Positions 1 through 6,481 of a DNA stretch of 12,309 bases are shown here, one piece after another (within the stretch, counting starts at the first letter, position 1; each line of letters opens with the position of its first letter). The position numbers and the translations under genes are program-made. The notes beneath the pieces are model-generated. The model was given only the letters and a program-made list of their open reading frames with translations, searched no databases and was not told the DNA's origin. The DNA comes from Bremia lactucae (taxonomy: Eukaryota > Oomycota > Peronosporomycetes > Peronosporales > Peronosporaceae): positions 377,265 through 389,573 of the forward strand of contig NW_027152031.1 of assembly GCF_004359215.1 (NCBI RefSeq), read 5' to 3'.

Positions 1-433
1 TTTTGGATGCCGACTGATAAGGTGACATCGAATCAAGACGAAGCACTAGTGGATACGTTTTTGTATTAAACAAAGCGTGCATAAGCTGACGCAGTAAAAA
101 AGAGCGGACAGTTGCACTATCTTCGACTGAGAATAAGTACATGGCCCTATCAGAAACTACTCAAGAAGCAGTTTTTGGCTCAAGGCTTTTATGCGCGAAC
201 CCAGCGAAGACTCAAGCGATGAACCTGTGAAGGTGTACGAAGATAACCAAGGTGCAATTGCGTTGGTCGCGTATCCCAAATTCCACAAGTGCACCAAGCA
301 CATCGACATTCGATACCATTTTGGTCGTGAGAAGGTTAGAGATGTTCATGTGGTATTAGTTAACAGCCTGACAATCGAAATGTCAGCAGATCTTATGATA
401 AGCCGATTTCTGCAATTTAGTTCAGCGCTCTAA
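1..433 (+). pseudogene. Copia RNase H fragment, array unit 0 (5' cut by window edge)
   Basis: This is the C-terminal RNase H part of a copia pol gene, entered in mid-domain at the LDAD motif. The usual tryptophan-serine after LDAD is replaced by two stops (TGA 15-17, TAA 18-20), and the ISW tryptophan is TGA at 87-89. An extra TT in the run near 172-176 shifts the frame, so the downstream half reads from about 191. It keeps the EDNQGAIAL and KHIDIRYHF motifs, which carry two of the RNase H acidic residues. A 1-nt loss near 397 (ATGATAAG where other units have ATGACCAAG) shifts the C-terminus again. It is dead as a protein. The same stops occur in the units at 3149 and 4274, so it belongs to the same subtype. 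Confidence 0.9.
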
Positions 434-485
434 TATCAAATTTAGGCATACCAAGTTCGATCGCCGCTGTCGAGTCGAGTGGACG

Positions 486-856
486 TGCTGCAGGTAAACA
501 CCTCGAGCGGCTCATTTGCGCACAATTTGCTGCTGACAAGGATGCGCCTCGAAGTGCGCAAGACTAACCGGTATGTACCGGTTGATCATTGACATCGCGC
601 GACAGCGATCATCTACATGCGACAGCACAACATATGGTTCCGCGAACGTTCGATTATCTACTTTGAGATGTGCAAATGATCATATTCAAGATCGGACCTC
701 CACGTGGTAGAAGCTGATTGGCTACAAGGGATGTAGCTGGTATATAAATTCAGTTATGTATCCAGTAGGCTTCGAGGTAGCAAACGGTTTGCGAACTAAG
801 GACCTTTCGTATATTTATTTTGCATTTTGCCAACTAGTGCTCACTTGAACTTTACA
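486..856 (+). repeat. LTR of array unit 0
   Basis: This LTR starts with TGCTGCAG just after a purine-rich stretch and ends with CTTTACA just before TTATGA. It is 371 bp, matching the others. It contains an 18-bp palindrome (AACCGGTA-TG-TACCGGTT), a CGAACGTTCG palindrome, CCACGTGG, an inverted CCAAT motif, a TATA box at 741-748, and the GCAAAC-G-GTTTGC inverted repeat downstream. The left boundary is inferred from the TG start and the PPT-like stretch, because in an array both flanks are repeated and alignment alone cannot fix it. Confidence 0.8.
741..748 (+). promoter_or_regulatory. TATA box of LTR 0
   Basis: TATATAAA lies about 25 bp downstream of an inverted CCAAT motif (GATTGG) and about 40 bp downstream of CCACGTGG. 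The same spacing recurs in the other LTRs, which marks it as the core promoter of the U3 region. Confidence 0.7.
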
Positions 857-858
857 TT

Positions 859-891
859 ATGAAGATTGCTGCAAGTACCACGAGACGATGA
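859..891 (+). other. 10-codon upstream ORF at the LTR/pol junction, unit 1
   Basis: The ATG sits in the TTATGA junction right after the LTR. It opens a short frame reading MKIAASTTRR, whose TGA overlaps the ATG of the pol fragment (ATGA at 888-891). Equivalent 9-10 codon frames exist at the start of every complete unit downstream, ending at or one codon from the fragment's ATG. It could act as a uORF on an LTR-driven transcript. It may equally be a by-product of the deletion junction. Confidence 0.35.
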
Positions 892-1525
892 AGAACGTTC
901 CGTATCGCAGTATTGTTGGTGCCTTAATGTACCTGATGTTTGGTAGTCGCCCGGACTTTGCTGCCGCTGTGGGAACTCTAAGTCATTATGCTGCCGATCC
1001 TTGCCCGACTTACTGGCAAGCTCTTAAGCGTTTGTTTTGGTACCTGCAAGCGACTCCAAACATGGACTTCGATTTTCTGGATCCGGTTGCGGTGATTTAG
1101 AAGGCTTTTTGGATGCCGACTGGTCAGGTGACATCGAATCAAGACGAAGCACTAGTGGATACGTTTTTGTATTAAACAAAGCTTGCATCAGCTGGCGCTG
1201 TAAGAAACAGCGGACAGTTGCACTATCTTCGACTGAGGATGAGTACATGGCCCTATCAGAAGCTACTCAAGAAGCAGTTTGGCTCAAGGCTTTTATGCTC
1301 GAACTCGGCGAAGACTCAAGCGATGAACCTGTGAAGGTGTACGAAGATAACCAAGGTGCAATTGCGTTGGTCGCGAATCCCAAATTCCACAAGCGCACCA
1401 AGCACATCGACATTCGATACCATTTTGGTCGTGAGAAGGTTAGAGATGGTCATGTGATATTCGTGTACAGCCCGACAATCGAAATGTTAGCATATTTTAT
1501 GACCAAGCCGATTTCTGCAATTTAG
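888..1525 (+). pseudogene. Copia RT-end/RNase H fragment, array unit 1 (best-preserved RNase H)
   Basis: The fragment begins at the internal pol methionine of MKNVPYRS, which is the end of the RT (connection) region, and runs to the natural TAG of the polyprotein. The only break is a 1-nt deletion near 1058 (CCAAACATGG where other units have CCAACACATGG). After it, the RNase H domain is fully open to 1525. All four expected acidic positions are present: D in LDADW (codon 1112), E in SSTEDEY (1235), D in EDNQG (1346) and D in KHIDIRYHF (1409). ISWRCKKQ is intact, unlike in most units. Its variants MFGSRPDFA are shared with the unit at 1995. A copia pol normally has no start here, so I read it as a fragment of a polyprotein and not as a separate gene. 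Confidence 0.9.
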
Positions 1526-1590
1526 TTGAGCGCTCTAACATTAAATTTAGGCATACCAAGTTCAATCGCCGCTGTCGAGTCGAGTGGAAG

Positions 1591-1963
1591 TGCTGCAGAT
1601 AAACACCTTGAGCGGCTCATAGTTGCGCACAATTTGCTGCTGACAAGGATGCGCCTTGAAGTGCGCAAGACTAATCGGTATGTACCGGTTGATCATTGAC
1701 ATCGCGCGACAGCGATCATCTACATGCGACAGCACAACAGATGGTTCCGCGAACGTTCGATTATCTACTTTGAGATGTGCAAATGATCATATTCAAGATC
1801 GGACCTCCACGTGGTAGAGGCTGATTGGCTACAAGGGATGTAGCTGGTATATAAATTCAGTAAAGTATCCAGTAGGCTTAGAGATAGCAAACGGTTTGCG
1901 AACTAAGGACCTTTGGTATATTTACTTTGCATTTTGCCAACTAGTGCTCACTTGAACTTTACA
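1591..1963 (+). repeat. LTR of array unit 1
   Basis: This LTR is 373 bp, from TGCTGCAGATAA after GAGTGGAAG to CTTTACA before TTATGA. It has the same internal order as the others, with palindromes, CCACGTGG, inverted CCAAT, TATA at 1848-1855 and GCAAACGGTTTGC. One arm of the 18-bp palindrome is mutated (AATCGGTA instead of AACCGGTA). Confidence 0.8.
1848..1855 (+). promoter_or_regulatory. TATA box of LTR 1
   Basis: TATATAAA at the conserved position in the LTR, downstream of CCACGTGG and GATTGG. Confidence 0.7.
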
Positions 1964-1994
1964 TTATGAAAATGGCTGCAAGCACCACGAGTTG

Positions 1995-2681
1995 ATGAAG
2001 AACGTTCCGTATTGCAGTATTGTTGGTGCCTTAATGTACCTGATGTTTGGTAGTCGCCCGGACTTTGCTGCCGCTTTGGGAACTCTAAGTCAGTATGCTG
2101 CCGATCCTTGCCCGACTTACTGGCGAGCTCTTAAGCGTGTGTTTCGGTACCTGCAAGCGACTCCAACACATGGACTTCAATTTTTAGGATCCGGTTGCGG
2201 TGAATTAGAAGGCTATTTGGATGCCGACTGGGCAGGTGACATCGAATCAAGACGAAGCACTAGTGGATACGTTTTTGTATTAAACAAAGCTTACATCAGC
2301 TGGCGCTGTAAGAAACAGCGGACAGTTGCACTATCTTCGACTGAGAATAAGTACATGGACCTATCAGATACTATCTCTCAATCCGAGTCTTCTCATCGAG
2401 GACATTTTCGTCCATTGATACTCAAGAAGCAGTTTTTGGCTCAAGGCTTTTATGCGCGAACTCGGCGAAGACTCAAGCGACGAACCTGTGAAGGTGTACG
2501 AAGATAACAAAGGTGCGACTGCGTTGGTCAAGAATCCCAATTCCACAAGCGCACCAAGCACATCGACATTCGATACCATTTTGGTCGTGAGAAGGTTAGA
2601 GATGGTCATGTGATATTAGTGTACAGCCCGACAGTCGAAATGTTAGCAGATCTTATAACCAAGCCGATTTCTGCAGTTCAG
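1995..2681 (+). pseudogene. Copia RT-end/RNase H fragment, array unit 2 (with 47-bp insertion)
   Basis: The fragment starts at the MKNVPY methionine and reads open through LDADWAGD, ISWRCKKQ and SSTENKYM. A net 47-bp insertion then interrupts the MALSEATQEA region around 2369-2418. A TTTTT run after it (an extra TT, shared with unit 0) and a 1-nt loss near 2541 cause further frame changes. RNase H sequence resumes through the EDNKG and HIDIRYHF regions. The natural stop is lost (TAG to CAG at 2679-2681), so the last frame runs on into the LTR as far as 2828. It shares MFGSRPDFA with unit 1. It is not functional as a protein. Confidence 0.88.
2367..2422 (+). other. Small insertion flanked by GATACT direct repeats in unit 2
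   Basis: Other units read CTATCAGAAGCTACTCAAG here. Unit 2 instead has GATACT (2367-2372), 44 bp of sequence I see nowhere else in the window, and GATACT again (2417-2422). The net gain is 47 bp, which accounts exactly for the longer period of this unit (1154 against 1107 bp). The flanking repeat resembles a short target duplication or a filler insertion at a repaired break. There are no terminal inverted repeats to support a transposon. Confidence 0.7.
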
Positions 2682-2746
2682 TTCAGCGCTCTAATATCAA
2701 ATTTAGGCATACCAAGTTCGATCGCCGCTGATGAGTCGAGTGGAAG

Positions 2747-3117
2747 TGCTGCAGATAAACACCTCGAGCGGCTAATTTGTGCACAATTTGCTGCTGACAA
2801 GGATGCGCCTCGAAGTGCGCAAGACTAACCGGTATGTACCGGTTGATCATTGACATCGTGCGAAAGCGATCATCTACATGCGACAGAACAACAGATGGTT
2901 CCGCGAACGTTCGATTATCTACTTTGAAATGGGCAAATGATCATATTCAAGATCGGACCTCCACGTAGTAGAAGCTAATTGGCTACAAGGGATGTAGCTG
3001 GTATATAAATCCAGTAAAGTATCCAGTAGGCTTCGAGGTAGCAAACGGTTTGCGAACTAAGGACCTTTGGTATATTTACTTTGCATTTTGCCAACTAGTG
3101 CTCACTTAAACTTTAAA
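2747..3117 (+). repeat. LTR of array unit 2
   Basis: This LTR is 371 bp, TGCTGCAGATAA to CTTTAAA (the usual final CA is mutated to AA). The 18-bp palindrome is intact. CCACGTGG is changed to CCACGTAG and GATTGG to AATTGG, so two of the promoter motifs are damaged, but the TATA box at 3002-3009 is kept. Confidence 0.8.
3002..3009 (+). promoter_or_regulatory. TATA box of LTR 2
   Basis: TATATAAA at the conserved LTR position. The upstream CACGTG and inverted CCAAT motifs are each altered by one base in this copy. Confidence 0.65.
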
Positions 3118-3148
3118 TTATGAAAAATGCTGCAAGCACCACGAGACG

Positions 3149-3786
3149 ATGAAGAACGTTCCGTATCGCAGTATTGTTGGCGCATTAATATGCCTGATGG
3201 TAGATAGTCGCCCGGACCTTGCTACCGCTGTGGGAACTCTAAGTCAGTATGCTGCCGATCCTTGCCCGACTTACTGGCAAGCTCTTAAGCGTGTGTTTCG
3301 GTACCTGCAAGTGACTCTAACACATGGACTTCGATTTTTAGATTTGGTTGCGGTGAATTAGAAGGCTTTTTGGATGCCGACTGATAAGGTGACATCGAAT
3401 CAAGACGAAGCACTAGTGGATACGTTTTTGTATTAAACAAAGCGTGCATAAGCTGACGCAGTAAAAAACAGCGGACAGTTCCACTATCTTCGACTGAGAA
3501 TAAGTACATGGCCCTATCAGAAGCTATTCAAGAAGCAGTTTGGCTCAAGGCTTTTATGCTCGAACTCAGCGAAGACTCAAGCGATGAACCTGTGAAGGTG
3601 TACGAAGATAACCAAGGTGCAATTGCGTTGGTCAAGAATCCCAAATTCCACAAGCGCACCAGGCACATCGACATTCGATTCCATTTTGGTCGTGAGAAGG
3701 TTAGAGATGGTCATGTGATATTAGTGTACAGCCCGACAATCGAAATGTTAGCAGATCTTATGACCAAGCCGATTTCTGCAATCCAG
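3149..3786 (+). pseudogene. Copia RT-end/RNase H fragment, array unit 3
   Basis: The fragment starts at the MKNVPYRS methionine. A 1-nt loss near 3342 (TTAGATTTGG where others have TTAGGATCCGG) ends the first frame at 3361. The LDAD motif is followed by TGA and TAA (3382-3387), and the ISW position is TGA (3454-3456). From about 3508 the frame is open through EDNQGAIALV and RHIDIRFHF. The natural stop is lost (TAG to CAG, 3784-3786), so the frame runs to 3864, into the LTR. The stops match those of units 0 and 4 exactly. The ALICLM variant resembles ALMCLM of the unit at 10999. Confidence 0.9.
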
Positions 3787-3852
3787 TTCAGCGCTCTAAT
3801 ATACAAATTTAGGCATACCAAGTTCGATCGCCGCTGTCGAGTCGAGTGGAAT

Positions 3853-4242
3853 TGCTGCAGATAAACACCTCGAGCGGCTAAGAGTTGCGCAGAAGTTGCT
3901 GCTGACAAGGAGGCGCCTCGAAGTGCGAAAGACTAACCGGTATGTATTGGTTGATCATTGACATCGCGCGTCAGCGATCATCTAACTGCGACAGCGGTCA
4001 TCCATGCGACAGCACAACGGATGGTACCGCGAACGTTCGATGATCTACTTTGAGATGGGCAAATGATCATATTCAAGATTGGACCTCCACGTGGTAGAAG
4101 CTGATTGGCTACAAGGGATGTAGCTGGCAAATAAATCCAGTAAAGTATCAGTAAGCTTAGAGGTAGCAAACGGTTTGCGAACTAAGGACCTTTGGTATAT
4201 TTACTTTGCATTTTGCCAACTAGTGCTCACTTGAACTTTACA
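3853..4242 (+). repeat. LTR of array unit 3 (longer, TATA lost)
   Basis: This LTR is 390 bp, against about 371 in the others. The excess is a partial tandem duplication around 3974-4010, where the GCGAcagcGATCATC segment appears a second time as GCGACAGCGGTCATC. One arm of the 18-bp palindrome is damaged (TATTGGTT), and the TATA box is changed to CAAATAAA. CCACGTGG and GATTGG remain. This is the most decayed LTR in the window. Confidence 0.8.
4128..4135 (+). promoter_or_regulatory. Mutated TATA position of LTR 3
   Basis: CAAATAAA stands where the other LTRs have TATATAAA. The two substitutions probably weaken or abolish the core promoter of this copy. Confidence 0.6.
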
Positions 4243-4273
4243 TTATGAAAATGGCTGCAAGCACCACGAGATG

Positions 4274-4911
4274 ATGAAGAACGTTCCGTATCGCAGTATT
4301 GTTGGTGCCTTAATGTACCTGATGGTTGGTAGTCGCCCGGACCTTGCTAGCGCTGTGGGACTCTAAGTCAGTATGCTGCCGATCCTTGCCCGACTTACTG
4401 GCAAGCTCTTAAGCGTGTGTTTCGGTACCTGCAAGCGACTCCGACACATGGACTTCGATTTTCAGGATCCGGTTGCGGTGAATTAAAAGGCTTTTTGGAT
4501 GCCGACTGATAAGGTGACATCGAATCAAGACGAAGCACTAGTGGATACGTTTTTGTATTAAACAAAGCGTGCATCAGCTGACGCAGTAAGAAACAGCGGA
4601 CAGTTGCACTATCTTCGACTGAGAACGAGTACATGGCCCTATCAGAAGCTACTCAGGAAGCAGTTTGGTTCAAGGCTTTTATGCGCGAACTCAACGAAGA
4701 CTCAAGCGATGAACCTGTGAAGGTGTACGAAGATAACCAAGGTGCAATTGCGTTGGTCGCGAATCCCAAATTCCACAAGTGCACCAAGCACATCGACATT
4801 CGATACCATTTTGGTCGTGAGAAGGTTAGAGATGGTCATGTGATATTAGTGTACAGCCCGACAATCGAAATGTTAGCAGATCTTATGACCAAGCCGATTT
4901 CTGCAATTTAG
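4274..4911 (+). pseudogene. Copia RT-end/RNase H fragment, array unit 4
   Basis: The fragment starts at the MKNVPYRS methionine. A 1-nt deletion near 4360 (GGGACTC for GGGAACTC) gives a TAA at 4364-4366, so only about 30 codons read from the ATG. The shared stop pair follows LDAD at 4507-4512, and the ISW tryptophan is TGA at 4579-4581. From about 4633 the frame is open through MALSEATQEAVW, EDNQGAIALV and KHIDIRYHF to the natural TAG at 4909-4911. It is the unit directly upstream of the 5' LTR of the full-structure element. Confidence 0.9.
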
Positions 4912-5056
4912 TTCAGCGCTCTAACATCGAATTTAGGCATACCAAGTTCAATCGCCGCTGTCGAGTCGAGTGGAAGTGCTGCAGATAAACACCTCGAGCG
5001 GCTAAGTTGCGCACAAGTTGCTGCTTACAAGGATGCGCCTTGAAGTGCGCAAGACT

Positions 5057-5074
5057 AACCGGTATGTACCGGTT
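5057..5074. promoter_or_regulatory. 18-bp perfect palindrome in U3
   Basis: AACCGGTATGTACCGGTT has two perfect 8-bp arms around a TG centre. It recurs in the other LTRs, with one arm damaged in those at 1591, 3853 and 9491. It lies about 160 bp upstream of the TATA box. A dimeric DNA-binding site is possible, but I recognise no specific factor. Confidence 0.5.
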
Positions 5075-5190
5075 GATCATTGACATCGCGCGACAGCGAT
5101 CATCTACATGCGACAGCACAACAGATGTTTCCGCGAACGTTCGATTATCTACTTTGAGATGTACAAATGATCGTATTCAAGATCGGACCT

Positions 5191-5198
5191 CCACGTGG
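5191..5198. promoter_or_regulatory. CACGTG (E-box/G-box type) palindrome in U3
   Basis: CCACGTGG is the classical core bound by bHLH or bZIP factors. It is followed at fixed distance by an inverted CCAAT motif (5208-5212) and the TATA box (5232), and the same trio is found in most LTRs here. It is a candidate activator site for LTR transcription. Confidence 0.5.
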
Positions 5199-5231
5199 TA
5201 GAAGCTGATTGGCTACAAGGGATGTAGCTGG

Positions 5232-5239
5232 TATATAAA
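5232..5239 (+). promoter_or_regulatory. TATA box of the 5' LTR
   Basis: TATATAAA is positioned to start transcription around 5260-5270, near the GCAAACGGTTTGC inverted repeat. That start would define R and leave a short leader before the PBS at 5349. Confidence 0.7.
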
Positions 5240-5348
5240 TCCAGTAAAGTATCCAGTAGGCTTAGAGGTAGCAAACGGTTTGCGAACTAAGGACCTTTGG
5301 TATATTTACTTTGCATTTTGCATCCTTCTACACAAGTGCATTTCTTCA

Positions 5349-5364
5349 GGTTATGAGCCCAAGC
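5349..5364 (+). promoter_or_regulatory. Primer-binding site, initiator tRNA-Met anticodon-arm type
   Basis: GGTTATGAGCCCAAGC directly follows the LTR's terminal CA. Its reverse complement ends GGGCTCATAACC, which is the anticodon loop and stem of initiator tRNA-Met (CAU anticodon, yeast-like T before it). Drosophila copia has the closely similar GGTTATGGGCCC at the same place and primes from a tRNA-iMet 5' half rather than the 3' CCA end. The same half-tRNA priming is inferred here. An ATG in the gag frame lies inside the site at 5353. Confidence 0.8.
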
Positions 5365-6110
5365 TCGTTCAATTCTGCCTCCGCTGCCATCAACTCTGCC
5401 TCGACTGCCATGGAATATTCAACGACCCGGATCAACAAATTCGACGGAACCAACTTCCATGCCTGGAAGATCAAGATGAAATGGTGCTCGAAGAGCGTGA
5501 CCTGTGGGAGGTCGTATGCGGAGAAGTCAAGTTTGAGGACTGCCTGACGGCGCTTGACCAAGCTACGTACAAGCAAAAGTCCCGCAAGGCAATGGCTGCG
5601 ATATGCCTTTCCGTGGAAGACTCGCAGCTGGCGTTGATGCGCTCGGCTAGTGGGGCATTTGATGCATGGTCAAAGCTGTAAGACCACTTCGAAAGAAAAG
5701 CCTTGCTAACAAGCTCTTTCATCGGCGACGTTTTTTCACAGCCATGATCGAGGAAGGTGATGATGTGCTCGCGCATACCAACAAGCCTAAGACACTGGCG
5801 GAGCAGCTCGACGCTGTTGGCGCTCCGGTCAGTGAGGATGACTAGGTGATCACGCTTCTAGGGAGTCTCAGCGAGTAGTACTAGCTCTTGATAACGACGT
5901 TGGAATCGCGTATCGATACGCTGACATGGGAGTTGGTGACGTCTCGGCTGCTTCACGAGGATATGAAGCGCAAGGAGCAAGGCGACGATGGAGCCGTGGT
6001 TGGCCAGGCGTTCATGATCAGTGACATGAAGCGCAATGGACGGCCAGCAAAGAAGGCTGGTGCGTGCAGCTACTGCGGCAGATGGGTCATTGAATTGCGG
6101 AGTGTCCCTC
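5353..6110 (+). pseudogene. gag: gag of the copia element, broken
   Basis: Gag would form the virus-like particle and bind the RNA. The first frame begins at 5353 (inside the PBS) or, more probably, at the in-frame ATG at 5410. It shows the copia gag signature RINKFDGTNFHAWKIKMK (UBN2/DUF4219-like N-terminus). A frameshift near 5476 moves the reading to a frame covering LEERDLWEVVCGEVK and AMAAICLSVEDSQL, which ends at TAA 5679-5681. A second shift before 5702 leads into LANKLFHRRRFF and TLAEQLDAVGAPVSEDD. That frame is cut by TAG at 5843, 5876 and 5882, then continues as LLITTLESRIDTLTWELV and MKRKEQGDDG. A CCHC knuckle closes the region. It is clearly homologous to copia gag and clearly dead. 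Confidence 0.85.
6065..6105 (+). pseudogene. CCHC zinc knuckle of Gag, split by a frameshift
   Basis: CSYCGR (from 6065) is the first half of the C-X2-C-X4-H-X4-C nucleocapsid knuckle. The GH and the last C are present only in a neighbouring frame (GGTCAT near 6085, TGT at 6103-6105). A single indel around 6076-6083 has destroyed the RNA-binding motif. Confidence 0.7.
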
Positions 6111-6179
6111 GCGAATTCAAGACAACAATAGCAATCCTCGACAACGATTTCAGCGGGCAGATGTTGTGCAAAATGAAGA

Positions 6180-6481
6180 TGCGGACGAATATCTGTTTTT
6201 GGTTGGGCAAGCTCAAGTCTGTGTGGCTGATCGACTCAGGTGCGACTCAGCTTATGTCGCACTCCAAGATGTTTATGAAAAACTACAAGAAAAAAATCGA
6301 CCCGGTTAATGTACATCTCGCGGACGACGGTGTTGTCCAAGCGATTGGTGTTGGTGACATGTGATGGCGATGACTACTCCAAGTGGCATCAAAAAGTGTT
6401 TGCTCGAGGGAGTATGGCATAATTCCAAGCTCAGTCGCAATTTTTTTTTCTGTCGGATGATTCACCAAGGACGTCGCTCCA
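6180..6481 (+). pseudogene. Aspartic protease of the copia element, broken
   Basis: The protease would cut the Gag-Pol polyprotein. VWLIDSGATQLMSHSKMF holds the active-site triad DSG (codons 6233-6241), the typical copia protease start. The frame runs to LADDGVVQAIGVGDM and stops at 6362-6364. The following sequence, AMTTPSGIKK and LEGVWHNSKLSRN, continues in another frame, which implies an indel near 6360. A run of nine T at 6441-6449 then shifts the frame again into SVG, stop (TGA 6458-6460), FTKDVAPVTFDNK. The active site itself is intact. Confidence 0.85.

Larger units (their letters stand above)
4977..5348 (+). repeat. 5' LTR of the full-structure element
   Basis: This LTR is 372 bp, TGCTGCAGATAA to TTTCTTCA, directly followed by the primer-binding site. 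Up to GCATTTTGC (about 5320) it matches the other LTRs. After that it reads ATCCTTCTACACAAGTGC and on to TTCTTCA, where the others have CAACTAGTGCTCACTTG and on to CTTTACA. Internal landmarks are an 18-bp palindrome 5057-5074, CGAACGTTCG 5134-5143, CCACGTGG 5191-5198, inverted CCAAT (ATTGG) 5208-5212, TATA 5232-5239 and GCAAAC-G-GTTTGC 5271-5283. Confidence 0.85.

Noticed and set aside
1024..1248. Antisense ORF of about 75 codons, repeated at 3285-3509, 4395-4634 and 10016-10255
   Set aside because: It is the reverse strand of the RNase H segment. It recurs only because the segment is repeated, has no family resemblance I can see, and its ends move with indels.
888..1525. A domesticated, stand-alone RNase H gene
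   Set aside because: The ATG is an internal polyprotein methionine, the copy carries a frameshift, and sister units carry stops. I see no sign of host use.
1941..1963. Oomycete initiator-type core promoter in GTGCTCACTTGAACTTT at the LTR end
   Set aside because: It only partly matches the oomycete Inr consensus and lies about 90 bp downstream of the TATA box, in U5, so it is not supported as a start site.
4913..5119. Antisense ORF over spacer and LTR start (also 10504-10740)
   Set aside because: Shadow frame in a repeated LTR. No coding signature, and broken in the other LTR copies.
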